Below the pieces are notes generated by a model. It saw only the letters and a list, made by a program, of their open reading frames with translations. It ran no database searches and had not been told where the DNA came from. This document shows, one piece after another, positions 27,362-34,995 of a stretch of DNA of 64,000 nucleotides (positions are counted from its first letter, which is position 1; every line of letters begins with the position of its first letter). Source of the stretch: Gammaproteobacteria bacterium (GTDB taxonomy: Bacteria > Pseudomonadota > Gammaproteobacteria > Pseudomonadales > Azotimanducaceae); contig REEU01000157.1 in the NCBI GenBank assembly GCA_007694905.1, positions 41,754-105,753 on the forward strand. The letters are read 5' to 3'. The translations under genes and the position numbers were made by a program.

Positions 27362-29752
27362 TCAGCCCTGTTGGAAGGCCATCTCGATCACATCGTGACA
27401 GGTCTTGACGTAGTGGATTTCGAGCCCCTTTTTGATGTGACCGGGAATGTCTTCCACATCGCGTCGATTCGCCTCCGGGAGCAGCACCTGCTTCACACCC
27501 TGCCTGCGTGCGGCGATCAGTTTTTCGCGGATCCCGCCCACCGGATAGACCTGCCCGGTGAGCGTCAGCTCGCCGGTCATGGCCAGATTGCGCCGGGGGG
27601 CGCGGCCCCGGGCAAGCGAGATCAGTGCCGTGGCCATGGTGATGCCGGCACTTGGACCGTCCTTGGGCGTCGCGCCCGCCGGAACGTGGAGATGAATCTG
27701 GGCACTGGCAAAGTATTCGGGATCGATGTCGAACTCCGCGGCATGGGCCTGCACGTAATCCCAGGCGATATCGGCAGATTCGCGCATGACCTCGCCGAGC
27801 TGGCCGGTGAGCTTGAGGCCACGGCCGCTGGCGTGAACGCGACTGGCCTCGACGGGCAGTGAAGCGCCGCCCTGCGTAGTCCAGGCGAGGCCGGTGACCA
27901 CACCGACGCCCTGCTGTCGCGCCTCGGGCGGATGCAGCGGCAGGCCGAGGTAGGAGTCGACATCCTGGGCGCGGACCTTGATCGGTCCATTTTCTCCACG
28001 CAGTAGCTGCATCACCGCCTTGCGAACGATGTTACCGAGAGCCTTGTCGAGCCGACGGACGCCGGCATCGCGGGCGTAGCCATCGATGATCCGCTTCAGA
28101 GCAGCCTTGTGCACACTGAGTTTGGAACGGGCGAGTCCTGCCCGTTGCAGCTGTCGCGGCAGCAGGTGGTTGCGGGCGATGGCCAGCTTTTCCTCGGCCA
28201 GATAGCCTGAGAGTCGGATGATGTCCATGCGATCGAGCAGCGCCGGAGGGATGGTGTCGAGCTGGTTGGCCGTGCAGATGAACAGCACCTTGGACAGATC
28301 CACGTCCACGTCCAGATAGTGATCGTGGAAGGCCTGATTCTGCTCCGGGTCGAGCACCTCGAGCAGCGCGGAGGCGGGATCGCCCTGGAAGCTGGCGCCG
28401 ATCTTGTCCACCTCGTCGAGCATGATCACGGGGTTCTGGGTGCCTGCATCACGCAGAGCGCGAATCAGCTTGCCGGGCATGGCACCGATGTAGGTCCGGC
28501 GGTGCCCCTTGATCTCCGCTTCGTCGCGCATGCCGCCGACGGAAAATCGGTAGAACGACCGCCCCATGGCGTCCGCGATGGATCGGCCGAGAGAGGTCTT
28601 GCCAACGCCCGGTGGGCCGACAAAGAGGAGGATGGAGCCGGACACCGTGCCCTTCATGATGCCGACGCCGAGGAACTCGAGAATGCGGTCTTTCACGTCC
28701 GACAGCCCATCATGGCTGGCATCGAGGATGGCCGATGCCTCCTCGAGATCCTTGCTGTCTTCGCTGTCGATACCCCATGGGAGATCCGTCAGCCAATCCA
28801 GATAGTTGCGGGTAACGCCGAACTCCGGCGAGCCGGTCTCGAGCAGCGACAACTTATGGAACTCGTCTTCGAGCCGCTTTCCGACTTTATCCGGGACCGT
28901 TTTGTTCTCGAGCCGCTCCCGCAGCTCGTCCACTTCGGCGGTGCGATCATCCTTGGTGATGCCGAGCTCCCGCTGAATGAATTTGAGCTGTTCCCGCAGA
29001 AAGGCTTGGCGCTGATGCGCCTGCATTTCGCCTTCCACGTGCTGGCGGATCTCCATCTGGGCGGAAGCGATCTGTACCTCGCGATTGAGCAGTGCCAACG
29101 CTTTTTCCAGCCGAGGCAGCAGCGGCAGCGTCTCCAGCACATCCTGCAATTGATCGCGCGAGGCGGACGTGAGGCTGGCTGCGAAATCAGCGAGAACAGA
29201 GGGCTCGTTGGGATTGGAGCGGCCGAGAAAGACCTTGAGTTCCTCGCCGTAGAGCGGATTCAAAGGAATCAGCTCCTTGATCGTGTTGATGATCGCGACG
29301 GCGTAGGCTTTGATCTCATCGGTGTCACTGCGCTGCTGCTCGCGGTGGTAGCGCACCTGGGCGAGCAGTGGCATCTCCTCATGCACCCAGCCGCGGATGC
29401 TGAAGCGTTGGATACCCTCGAGCAGGATCTGGATCTGCTCCTCCTGCTGATGCACCCGGTGGACGCGGCAGACGGTGCCCATCTCGAACAGGTCGGCGGC
29501 CTTGGGCTTGTCACGCAGCCGTTCCCGGGTCGCCACCACCCCGATGACGGAATCACCCCGGTCACGGACCGCCTTGAGGGTCGGTAGCCAGAGTTCCGCA
29601 TTCAGCACCAGCGGAATCGCCTGCCCGGGGAAGAAGGGCCTGAATTCGTGGGGAATCAGGTGGATGGTGCCCGGCAGGGCCTCGCCGGGGACGATCACCT
29701 GACGTCCCTCCGTCGACTCCGAGCCGTGAGCGTCGTGGTCGATGTCCATCAT
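27362..29752 (-). CDS. lon: ATP-dependent protease La (Lon)
   Basis: A 796-residue LonA protease. ATG 29752 is selected because GGGAG lies 8 bases upstream; the open frame extends 55 codons further without support. The order is an N-terminal substrate-recognition domain, the AAA+ module (Walker [12 protein letters not shown], Walker [12 protein letters not shown]) and the Ser-Lys protease domain. The dyad is Ser701 ([11 protein letters not shown]) and Lys744 ([11 protein letters not shown]), 43 residues apart as in E. coli Lon. It degrades misfolded and regulatory proteins. It is not next to clpX or hupB as in E. coli. A sigma-32-like promoter lies at 29782-29810. Confidence 0.97.
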   Translation of the reverse strand: MMDIDHDAHGSESTEGRQVIVPGEALPGTIHLIPHEFRPFFPGQAIPLVLNAELWLPTLKAVRDRGDSVIGVVATRERLRDKPKAADLFEMGTVCRVHRVHQQEEQIQILLEGIQRFSIRGWVHEEMPLLAQVRYHREQQRSDTDEIKAYAVAIINTIKELIPLNPLYGEELKVFLGRSNPNEPSVLADFAASLTSASRDQLQDVLETLPLLPRLEKALALLNREVQIASAQMEIRQHVEGEMQAHQRQAFLREQLKFIQRELGITKDDRTAEVDELRERLENKTVPDKVGKRLEDEFHKLSLLETGSPEFGVTRNYLDWLTDLPWGIDSEDSKDLEEASAILDASHDGLSDVKDRILEFLGVGIMKGTVSGSILLFVGPPGVGKTSLGRSIADAMGRSFYRFSVGGMRDEAEIKGHRRTYIGAMPGKLIRALRDAGTQNPVIMLDEVDKIGASFQGDPASALLEVLDPEQNQAFHDHYLDVDVDLSKVLFICTANQLDTIPPALLDRMDIIRLSGYLAEEKLAIARNHLLPRQLQRAGLARSKLSVHKAALKRIIDGYARDAGVRRLDKALGNIVRKAVMQLLRGENGPIKVRAQDVDSYLGLPLHPPEARQQGVGVVTGLAWTTQGGASLPVEASRVHASGRGLKLTGQLGEVMRESADIAWDYVQAHAAEFDIDPEYFASAQIHLHVPAGATPKDGPSAGITMATALISLARGRAPRRNLAMTGELTLTGQVYPVGGIREKLIAARRQGVKQVLLPEANRRDVEDIPGHIKKGLEIHYVKTCHDVIEMAFQQG

Positions 29753-29781
29753 GAACGTGGCTCCCAGCTGCGATTCATCCA

Positions 29782-29810
29782 AGGTGGGGGCACACGGGCA
29801 CGAATCAAAG
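29782..29810 (-). promoter_or_regulatory. Candidate sigma-32 promoter for lon
   Basis: Minus-strand CTTTGATT (29810-29803) and CCCCACCT (29789-29782), 13 bases apart, approximate the sigma-32 consensus and overlap the last codons of the DUF6482 gene. The predicted leader to the lon ATG is about 25-30 bases. Heat-shock control of lon is common in Gammaproteobacteria. Evidence is the motif and position only. Confidence 0.4.
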
Positions 29811-30113
29811 CTCCGCGACGGCCATCCGGGTCCGCAGCGGCTGAGGCTGCGGCAGACCTTCATCAGCCCGACCCACCATCTCGTCGTAGGGCGAATGGTG
29901 CACCAGCCAGGCGACACCTAGTCCTGCCTGCTGCAATGCGCGTCCGGCCGCATAGGCGCTCGGGAAACGCAGCGGTGCGCTGTCTTCCTCGCTCGCGGTG
30001 AGCATGTGCTCGGCGTCGATTCTGACCAGATAGATCATGCCTTCGACGGAGATGACCTCGGCTTCGGGCGCCTGGCCGGATGCGAGATTGCGGCGGAGTT
30101 GGGTCAGGGTCAT
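29805..30113 (-). CDS. DUF6482 family protein
   Basis: A 102-residue cytoplasmic protein starting MTLTQLRRNLASGQAPEAEVISVEGMIYLVRI. The EVISVEG-YLVRI strand pair, the central RFPSAYAAGRALQQAGL helix and the late YDEMVG resemble DUF6482, a small family seen mainly in gammaproteobacteria and without known function. It is upstream of lon on the same strand, 52 bases from the lon ATG, and downstream of the Sel1-repeat gene. It could share a transcript with lon, or lon may use its own promoter inside the end of this gene. Confidence 0.75.
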   Translation of the reverse strand: MTLTQLRRNLASGQAPEAEVISVEGMIYLVRIDAEHMLTASEEDSAPLRFPSAYAAGRALQQAGLGVAWLVHHSPYDEMVGRADEGLPQPQPLRTRMAVAEL

Positions 30114-30174
30114 GGCTGCACCTCGGTGCGATCCGTAGGGGATCGGTCAAGCCCGTGTAGACATGAGGCCGGCG

Positions 30175-30927
30175 CTACTCGAAGAACGCCATGGGATCGC
30201 GTTTGAGTGTGTCGCGCAGATCTTCGGCGCGTCGGCGGTCCTGGCTGGACATCTCCCGCGCCAGCCGGTTGACGAGGCGATAGACCTGGGGGTGACCTTC
30301 GAGCGCATCGAGACTGGAAAACCATGCCCAGGCCAGGATCGGGTCCCGGGAGCCGAGATGGCCTTCGAGGTGGAGGACCCCCAGGTTGTAGCGCGCAGAC
30401 TGATCGCCGTTGGCAGCGGCCTGCGCATACCAGTAGAGGATGGTGTCACGCTGATCAGGGCCGCGGGTCTCCAGCAGCGCAGTGGCGTAGTCATACTGGG
30501 CGGCAACGAGGCCGGCCTGAGCCGCGGCTGCGAGCTGGGCGAGTCCGCGCTCAGGCTCGCCCTCGTCGAGCAGCAGGTTGCCATAGACGTGTGCGGCTTC
30601 AGGAAGGCCACCGTCGGCGGCCCAGCTCAGGTGGCCGAGGGACGCCTCAGGGTCCTGCAATCGGAGCCCCAATGCCAGGTTGTAACCGTCCACCAGATTG
30701 CCGCGTTCGCGCCCGGGCTGGCAGGCAAGGCGGACCTCAGCCGGATCCTCGCCGGCAGCGGCTTCGGCGCAGGCTGCCGAACCGGTGAGGCTGGGCGCCT
30801 CGGCGGCCGCGCCCGCAGCGGCCATCAGCAGCAGAGCCGGCAGCACACCGAGCTGCATGATGCGGAGTTTCAGTCCCCCCACAGGCAGGGGATCCTCATT
30901 GGCATTCCGGGCAAGGGCAATTATCAT
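30175..30927 (-). CDS. Exported Sel1/TPR-like repeat protein
   Basis: About 250 residues from ATG 30927, chosen for GAGG 5 bases upstream. ATG 30858 would give the compact signal peptide MQLGVLPALLLMAAAGAAAE but has no ribosome site. The mature part carries Sel1-type helix pairs: LSWAADGGLPEAAHVYGNLLL, LAQLAAAAQAGLVAAQYDYA and YWYAQAAANGDQSARYNLGVL (family landmarks read at 30360-30640). Such solenoids bind partner proteins in the periplasm. The tail is charged (AREMSSQDRRRAEDLRDTLK). No specific partner is suggested by neighbours. It is divergent from thrS across a structured 434-base gap. Confidence 0.8.
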   Translation of the reverse strand: MIIALARNANEDPLPVGGLKLRIMQLGVLPALLLMAAAGAAAEAPSLTGSAACAEAAAGEDPAEVRLACQPGRERGNLVDGYNLALGLRLQDPEASLGHLSWAADGGLPEAAHVYGNLLLDEGEPERGLAQLAAAAQAGLVAAQYDYATALLETRGPDQRDTILYWYAQAAANGDQSARYNLGVLHLEGHLGSRDPILAWAWFSSLDALEGHPQVYRLVNRLAREMSSQDRRRAEDLRDTLKRDPMAFFE

Positions 30928-31010
30928 GGCGACCTCATCTGGGCATGGTAGCGCGGAGCCTCCATGAATTGCAGCGGCGGACAGACGACGACGCACTAAG
31001 TAGGTTGCCT

Positions 31011-31278
31011 AGGGAGGCTCTGAACTGGGTTCGCCACAGCTCTGCGGGTCTGTGCCGGTGTGATGGCAAGGCGCGTTGCGCAGGGAAGGCTGGTTGCCTT
31101 TTCAAGCAGCGCAACGCAGCCAGCGCGCCGGCACAGGCCCGCCCTTCGGGGCCTTCAGAGGGCGCCTGGCTCTGTGTTGCATCCGCTTGACGTGGCACCA
31201 CCACGCCGGCGCGAATGCGCCTTGATCCAGACGCCCTCTGAAGGCCAGAGCGGGGCGAACCCAGTTCAGAGCCTCCCT
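31011..31278. repeat. Nested inverted-repeat element with branched fold
   Basis: Outer arms 31011-31035 and 31254-31278 are perfect 25-base inverted repeats. Inside are two independent hairpin domains. Domain A pairs 31044-31058 with 31128-31142 (14 of 15, the exception a G-T wobble) and encloses a perfect 9-base stem, 31073-31081 with 31109-31117. Domain B pairs 31151-31169 with 31227-31245 (18 of 19) and encloses two small perfect hairpins, CGTGG/CCACG and GGCGC-GAAT-GCGCC. The whole folds as a closed multiloop. It could be a MITE-like non-autonomous mobile element whose 25-base ends are transposase sites, or a structured RNA or leader. No second copy was noticed in the window. Confidence 0.75.
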
Positions 31279-31306
31279 CGGAGGCGACCGCGCGGTGCCT
31301 CTTTCG

Positions 31307-31347
31307 AGAAACCCCGGAAGGCATCGCCGACCGGGGTTTCTTGTTTT
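31307..31347 (+). terminator. Intrinsic terminator-like hairpin in the thrS leader
   Basis: A perfect 10-base stem GAAACCCCGG (31308-31317) pairs with CCGGGGTTTC (31331-31340) over a 13-base loop, extended by A-T at 31307/31341, and is followed by TTGTTTT. It ends 14 bases before the thrS ATG. Either it ends a short upstream RNA, or it attenuates thrS. Confidence 0.7.
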
Positions 31348-31361
31348 CGAGGACAGTCAAG

Positions 31362-33224
31362 ATGGCGCAATTCGAACACAGCGGCGAACTGGCGGCTGAC
31401 GCAGCCGAAGACGAACTGTATCGGGTCCGTCACAGCCTTGCCCACGTGCTGGCCCAGGCCGTTCTGGAACTGCGGCCGGGTTCGACCCTGGGTTTCGGAC
31501 CTCCCATCCGGGACGGTTTCTACTACGACTTCATCCTGAGCGAGCCCCTGACGGAGGAGGATTTCCCGGAGCTCGAACGGCGCATGAAGAAGATCATCAA
31601 GAAAGGGCAGCGCTTCGATCGCGAGGAGCTTCCTTACGATGCCGCCATGGCGCGCCTGGAGGAGATGGGCGAGCCCTACAAGCGCGAGTATGCCGAGGAG
31701 TTGTTCTCGAAGCACGGCCTCGACGTCCTTACGTTCTATCGCAACGGCCCGTTCCTGGACATGTGCGAAGGGCCCCACGTGCACACCACCAAAGAGATTC
31801 CCCGCGACGCCTTCAAGTTGCGCAGTCTGGCGGGCGCCTATTGGCGGGGAGATTCCGACAACGTGATGATGACCCGGATCTATGCCTGGGCGTTCCGCAC
31901 GGCGGAAGAACTCGAAGCCCACGTCGCCGCCTACGAGGACGCGCTGGCCCGGGACCACAAGAAGCTCGGCCGGGAACTCGATCTCTATCACATCGACAAC
32001 GTGATCGGCCGCGGTCTGCCCCTGTGGCTGCCTCATGGCACTGTGATCCGGGATGAAATCGAAAAGCTCGCCAAGGAACTCGAGTTCCGCTACGGCTACC
32101 AGCGGGTTTCGACGCCGCAACTCGCGAAGGTGGAGCTGTACTGGCAGAGCGGACACCTGCCGTACTACGAGGAGGCGATGTTTCCCGTAATGGAGGTGGA
32201 GGATCGTTCCGAAGGTGTCGAGGAGGGCGCGGAGCGGATCAAGGAGCGCTACGTTCTGCGGCCCATGAACTGCCCGCACCACCATCGGGTCTACGCCTCC
32301 CGGCCGCGCAGCTATCGGGATCTGCCGCTGCGTCTCGCGGAGTATGGCCACGTCCACCGCTGGGAGGATTCCGGCGGCGTCAGCGGGCTCGTTCGGGTGC
32401 GTGGCATGTGCATGAACGATGCCCACATCTATTGCACCGAGGACCAGATCAAGGACGAATTCAAGGCGGTGCTCGAGATGTACCGTGAGGCCTACGCGTT
32501 GCTGGGTATCGAGGACTACTCGATCCGTCTCTCGCGCTGGGATCCGGACGATCCCAAAGGCAAGGAAAAGTACATCGACGATCCCAAGGCGTGGGCCTCC
32601 GCGGAGCAGATTCTTCAGGAGTTGCTGGAGGAACTGGATATTCCCTACACGGATGGTCCTGGCGAGGCGGCGTTCTACGGCCCGAAGCTCGACTTTCAGT
32701 TCCGGACCGTGACGGGTCGGGAAGAAACCGTCTCCACCGCCCAGCTCGACTTCGCGCAGCCGAAGCGTCTGGAATTGGAGTACAAGGGTTCAGATGGCGC
32801 GATGCACATGCCGTGGGTGATCCACCGGGCACCGTTCTCCACTCACGAGCGCATGGTGGCGTTCCTGATCGAGCATTTCGGCGGTGCATTCCCGACCTGG
32901 TTGGCACCGGTGCAGGTTCAGATCATCACTGTGGCGGATCGTTTCGGCGACTACGGCCGTGAGGTCGTTGAGCGTCTGCGTCGGCACATGGTGCGCGCCG
33001 AACTTGGCGACGAGGGTGAGACCGTGTCCCGCAAGATCCGCGAGGGCACCACGCGGAAGATTCCCAATCTGCTGGTGGTCGGCGAGCGCGAAGTGGAGGA
33101 GCGAACGGTGACCCTGCGCCGCTATGGTGTGCGCGAGCAGGTGTCGCTGTCGCTGGATGCATTCGAGGCCGCGTTGCTTCATACCATCCGCGAGCGCTCG
33201 CTCGAGTTCCTGCTGCCGGGCTGA
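31362..33224 (+). CDS. thrS: Threonyl-tRNA synthetase lacking the TGS domain
   Basis: A 620-residue class II synthetase. ATG 31362 has GAGGA 8 bases upstream. Relative to E. coli ThrRS about 49 N-terminal residues are missing, which removes the TGS domain; there is no room for it upstream because of the terminator hairpin. The editing domain is intact (His24/His28 in RHSLAHV; MCEGPHVHT). The catalytic core has the zinc ligands Cys in RPMNCPHHH, His in NDAHIYC and His in WVIHRAPF, and the anticodon-binding domain is present. The infC-rpmI-rplT genes that normally follow thrS are absent. It may be a second, specialised ThrRS or the only one; the core's MCMNDAH variant is also atypical. Confidence 0.93.
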   Translation: MAQFEHSGELAADAAEDELYRVRHSLAHVLAQAVLELRPGSTLGFGPPIRDGFYYDFILSEPLTEEDFPELERRMKKIIKKGQRFDREELPYDAAMARLEEMGEPYKREYAEELFSKHGLDVLTFYRNGPFLDMCEGPHVHTTKEIPRDAFKLRSLAGAYWRGDSDNVMMTRIYAWAFRTAEELEAHVAAYEDALARDHKKLGRELDLYHIDNVIGRGLPLWLPHGTVIRDEIEKLAKELEFRYGYQRVSTPQLAKVELYWQSGHLPYYEEAMFPVMEVEDRSEGVEEGAERIKERYVLRPMNCPHHHRVYASRPRSYRDLPLRLAEYGHVHRWEDSGGVSGLVRVRGMCMNDAHIYCTEDQIKDEFKAVLEMYREAYALLGIEDYSIRLSRWDPDDPKGKEKYIDDPKAWASAEQILQELLEELDIPYTDGPGEAAFYGPKLDFQFRTVTGREETVSTAQLDFAQPKRLELEYKGSDGAMHMPWVIHRAPFSTHERMVAFLIEHFGGAFPTWLAPVQVQIITVADRFGDYGREVVERLRRHMVRAELGDEGETVSRKIREGTTRKIPNLLVVGEREVEERTVTLRRYGVREQVSLSLDAFEAALLHTIRERSLEFLLPG

Positions 33225-33279
33225 GCGAGAACACCGGAGCCCGGAAGGACCCGCGGTGTCCCGCACGAGACAGACGGTT

Positions 33280-34830
33280 TCAGAGGATGCGTGAGGGCCC
33301 GTGGCCTTCCCAGTAGCGATCCCGCAGGAGACGCTTATAGAGCTTGCCGGTGGGGTGGCGCGGCAGTTCGCGTTCGAAATCCACGCTGCGCGGGCACTTG
33401 ATATGGGAGAGGTGGTCGCGGCAGAAGTCGATGAGTGCGGCGCCGAGTTCGTCACCGGCGTCGGCCCAGTCGACAGGCTGGATGACGGCCTTCACCTCCT
33501 CACCGAATTCTTCATTGGGGACGCCGAACACGGCCACGTCCGCCACCCGCGGGTGGGTGACGAGCAGGTTTTCCACTTCCTGCGGGTAGATGTTCACGCC
33601 GCCTGAAATGATCATGAAAGTCTTGCGGTCGGTGAGGTAGAGGAAACCTTCCTCATCGACGTAGCCCATGTCGCCCAGAGTGGACCAGCCCTTCTCTTTC
33701 GGATGACGTGAATCTTCGGTCTTGCCTGGATCATTGTGGTATTCGAATTCGCTGCCGCCGCCGAAATACACCGTTCCGACCTGGCCGGTGGGCAACTCGA
33801 TGCCGTCGTCATCGCAGATATGAATCTGGCCGAGCAGCGCGCGGCCGACCGTGCCTGGGTGGGCGAGCCACTCCTCCGGACCCACCGCGCAGAATCCATT
33901 GCCCTCCGTTCCCGCGTAGTACTCGTGGATCACGGGCCCCCACCAATCCATCATCGCCTGCTTGACCTGCACCGGGCACGGTGCTGCCGCGTGGATTGCC
34001 ACCTTCAACGACGACACGTCGTAGCGGTTGCGCACCTCTTCTGGGAGCTTCAGCATGCGCACGAACATCGTCGGCACGAACTGGGCATGGGTCAGGCGAT
34101 GCTTCTCGATCAGCTTCAGCGCGTCCTCCGGATCAAAACGCTCCATGATCACGGATGTGCCGCCGAGTCGGGTGACGGCCATGTTGTAGCGTAGCGGGGC
34201 CGAATGGTAAAGCGGTGCAGGGGACAGGTAACGGACACTGTCGTCCATGTTGTAGAGCCCCTGCACCAGCGCGAGCAGGGCGGCTGCCGATCCCAGCGGT
34301 TCTCCGGACAATGGCACCTTGATGCCCTTCGGTCGCCCGGTGGTGCCGGACGAGTAAAGCATGTCTGCGCCTTCGGTCTCGTCCTCGATGGGCGTGGTCG
34401 GTTGGGAGGCGATAGCGGCTTCCCATGACTCGAAGCCATGGATGGTGCCGTCGAGCATGTAGCAGTGCTTCACGCATGCCATGTTCGGCCGCAGGCGCCC
34501 GGCCAGCTTGGCCTGGGCCTTGCTGGTGATGAACACCTGTGCCTCACAGTCTTCGAGGATGTAAGCGACCTCATCCTCCTGGAGGCGGTAGCTGATGGCC
34601 GTGTAGTACAGACCTGCCCGATGGGCTGCCCAGCACAACGGCAGGAAACCTGGATGATTCTCGAGCATGAACGCGATGTGGTCTCCGGCTTTCAGTCCGA
34701 GGCTGCGAAACAGATGCGCGCCGCGGTTGGACGTTGCCTCGAGTTCGGCATAGCTGATGGTCTGGCCGGTACCGGCCATGATCAGGGCGGGCTTGTCGGG
34801 ATGATTGGCGGCGTGGATACCGGGGTGCAT
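33280..34830 (-). CDS. Acyl-CoA synthetase (AMP-forming)
   Basis: A 516-residue ANL-superfamily ligase. ATG 34830 has GGAGGG 5 bases upstream and gives MHPGIHAANHPDKPALI. The P-loop is YSSGTTGRPKGIK; the later core motifs are IHEYYAGTEGNGF, GWSTLGDMGYVDEEGFLYLTDRK and the C-terminal lysine segment RHPTGKLYKRLLRD. It activates a carboxylic acid with ATP to an acyl-adenylate and transfers it to CoA. The chain length or aromatic/steroid specificity cannot be read from the sequence; the family includes FadD3/FadD13-like enzymes. It converges with thrS and lies downstream of prc on the same strand, 165 bases away. Confidence 0.92.
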   Translation of the reverse strand: MHPGIHAANHPDKPALIMAGTGQTISYAELEATSNRGAHLFRSLGLKAGDHIAFMLENHPGFLPLCWAAHRAGLYYTAISYRLQEDEVAYILEDCEAQVFITSKAQAKLAGRLRPNMACVKHCYMLDGTIHGFESWEAAIASQPTTPIEDETEGADMLYSSGTTGRPKGIKVPLSGEPLGSAAALLALVQGLYNMDDSVRYLSPAPLYHSAPLRYNMAVTRLGGTSVIMERFDPEDALKLIEKHRLTHAQFVPTMFVRMLKLPEEVRNRYDVSSLKVAIHAAAPCPVQVKQAMMDWWGPVIHEYYAGTEGNGFCAVGPEEWLAHPGTVGRALLGQIHICDDDGIELPTGQVGTVYFGGGSEFEYHNDPGKTEDSRHPKEKGWSTLGDMGYVDEEGFLYLTDRKTFMIISGGVNIYPQEVENLLVTHPRVADVAVFGVPNEEFGEEVKAVIQPVDWADAGDELGAALIDFCRDHLSHIKCPRSVDFERELPRHPTGKLYKRLLRDRYWEGHGPSRIL

Positions 34831-34995
34831 TGATTCCCTCCTCGTGGACAAAGTGTCTGGCGCCCTCAGCACAGCTCTGAGCGCGGCGCACAACGTTCAG
34901 ATCTGCGCAGATCGAGCGTTGGCCGAAGCGTACGCATGGTGTGGTCGTGCTGGACTACGGACGACGCGCTCCCCTCGCATCGTCCGGAGCGAGTG

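Larger units (their letters stand above)
30928..31361. other. Divergent intergenic region between the Sel1-repeat gene and thrS
   Basis: This is the only gap over 300 bases. No credible protein-coding gene is seen in it. It must supply promoters for both flanking genes. It contains a large nested inverted-repeat element (31011-31278), a short hairpin after it (31281-31304) and an intrinsic-terminator-like hairpin (31307-31347) just before the thrS ribosome site. Confidence 0.8.

Noticed and set aside
28319..29587. 422-codon plus-strand frame inside lon
   Set aside because: Antisense shadow of lon, whose full domain set and catalytic dyad are on the minus strand.
31186..31206. T-box-like core (GTGGCACCACC) in the thrS leader
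   Set aside because: It is part of a small local hairpin, does not fully match the T-box consensus, and does not overlap the terminator hairpin about 100 bases on. T-box switches are not known in gammaproteobacteria.
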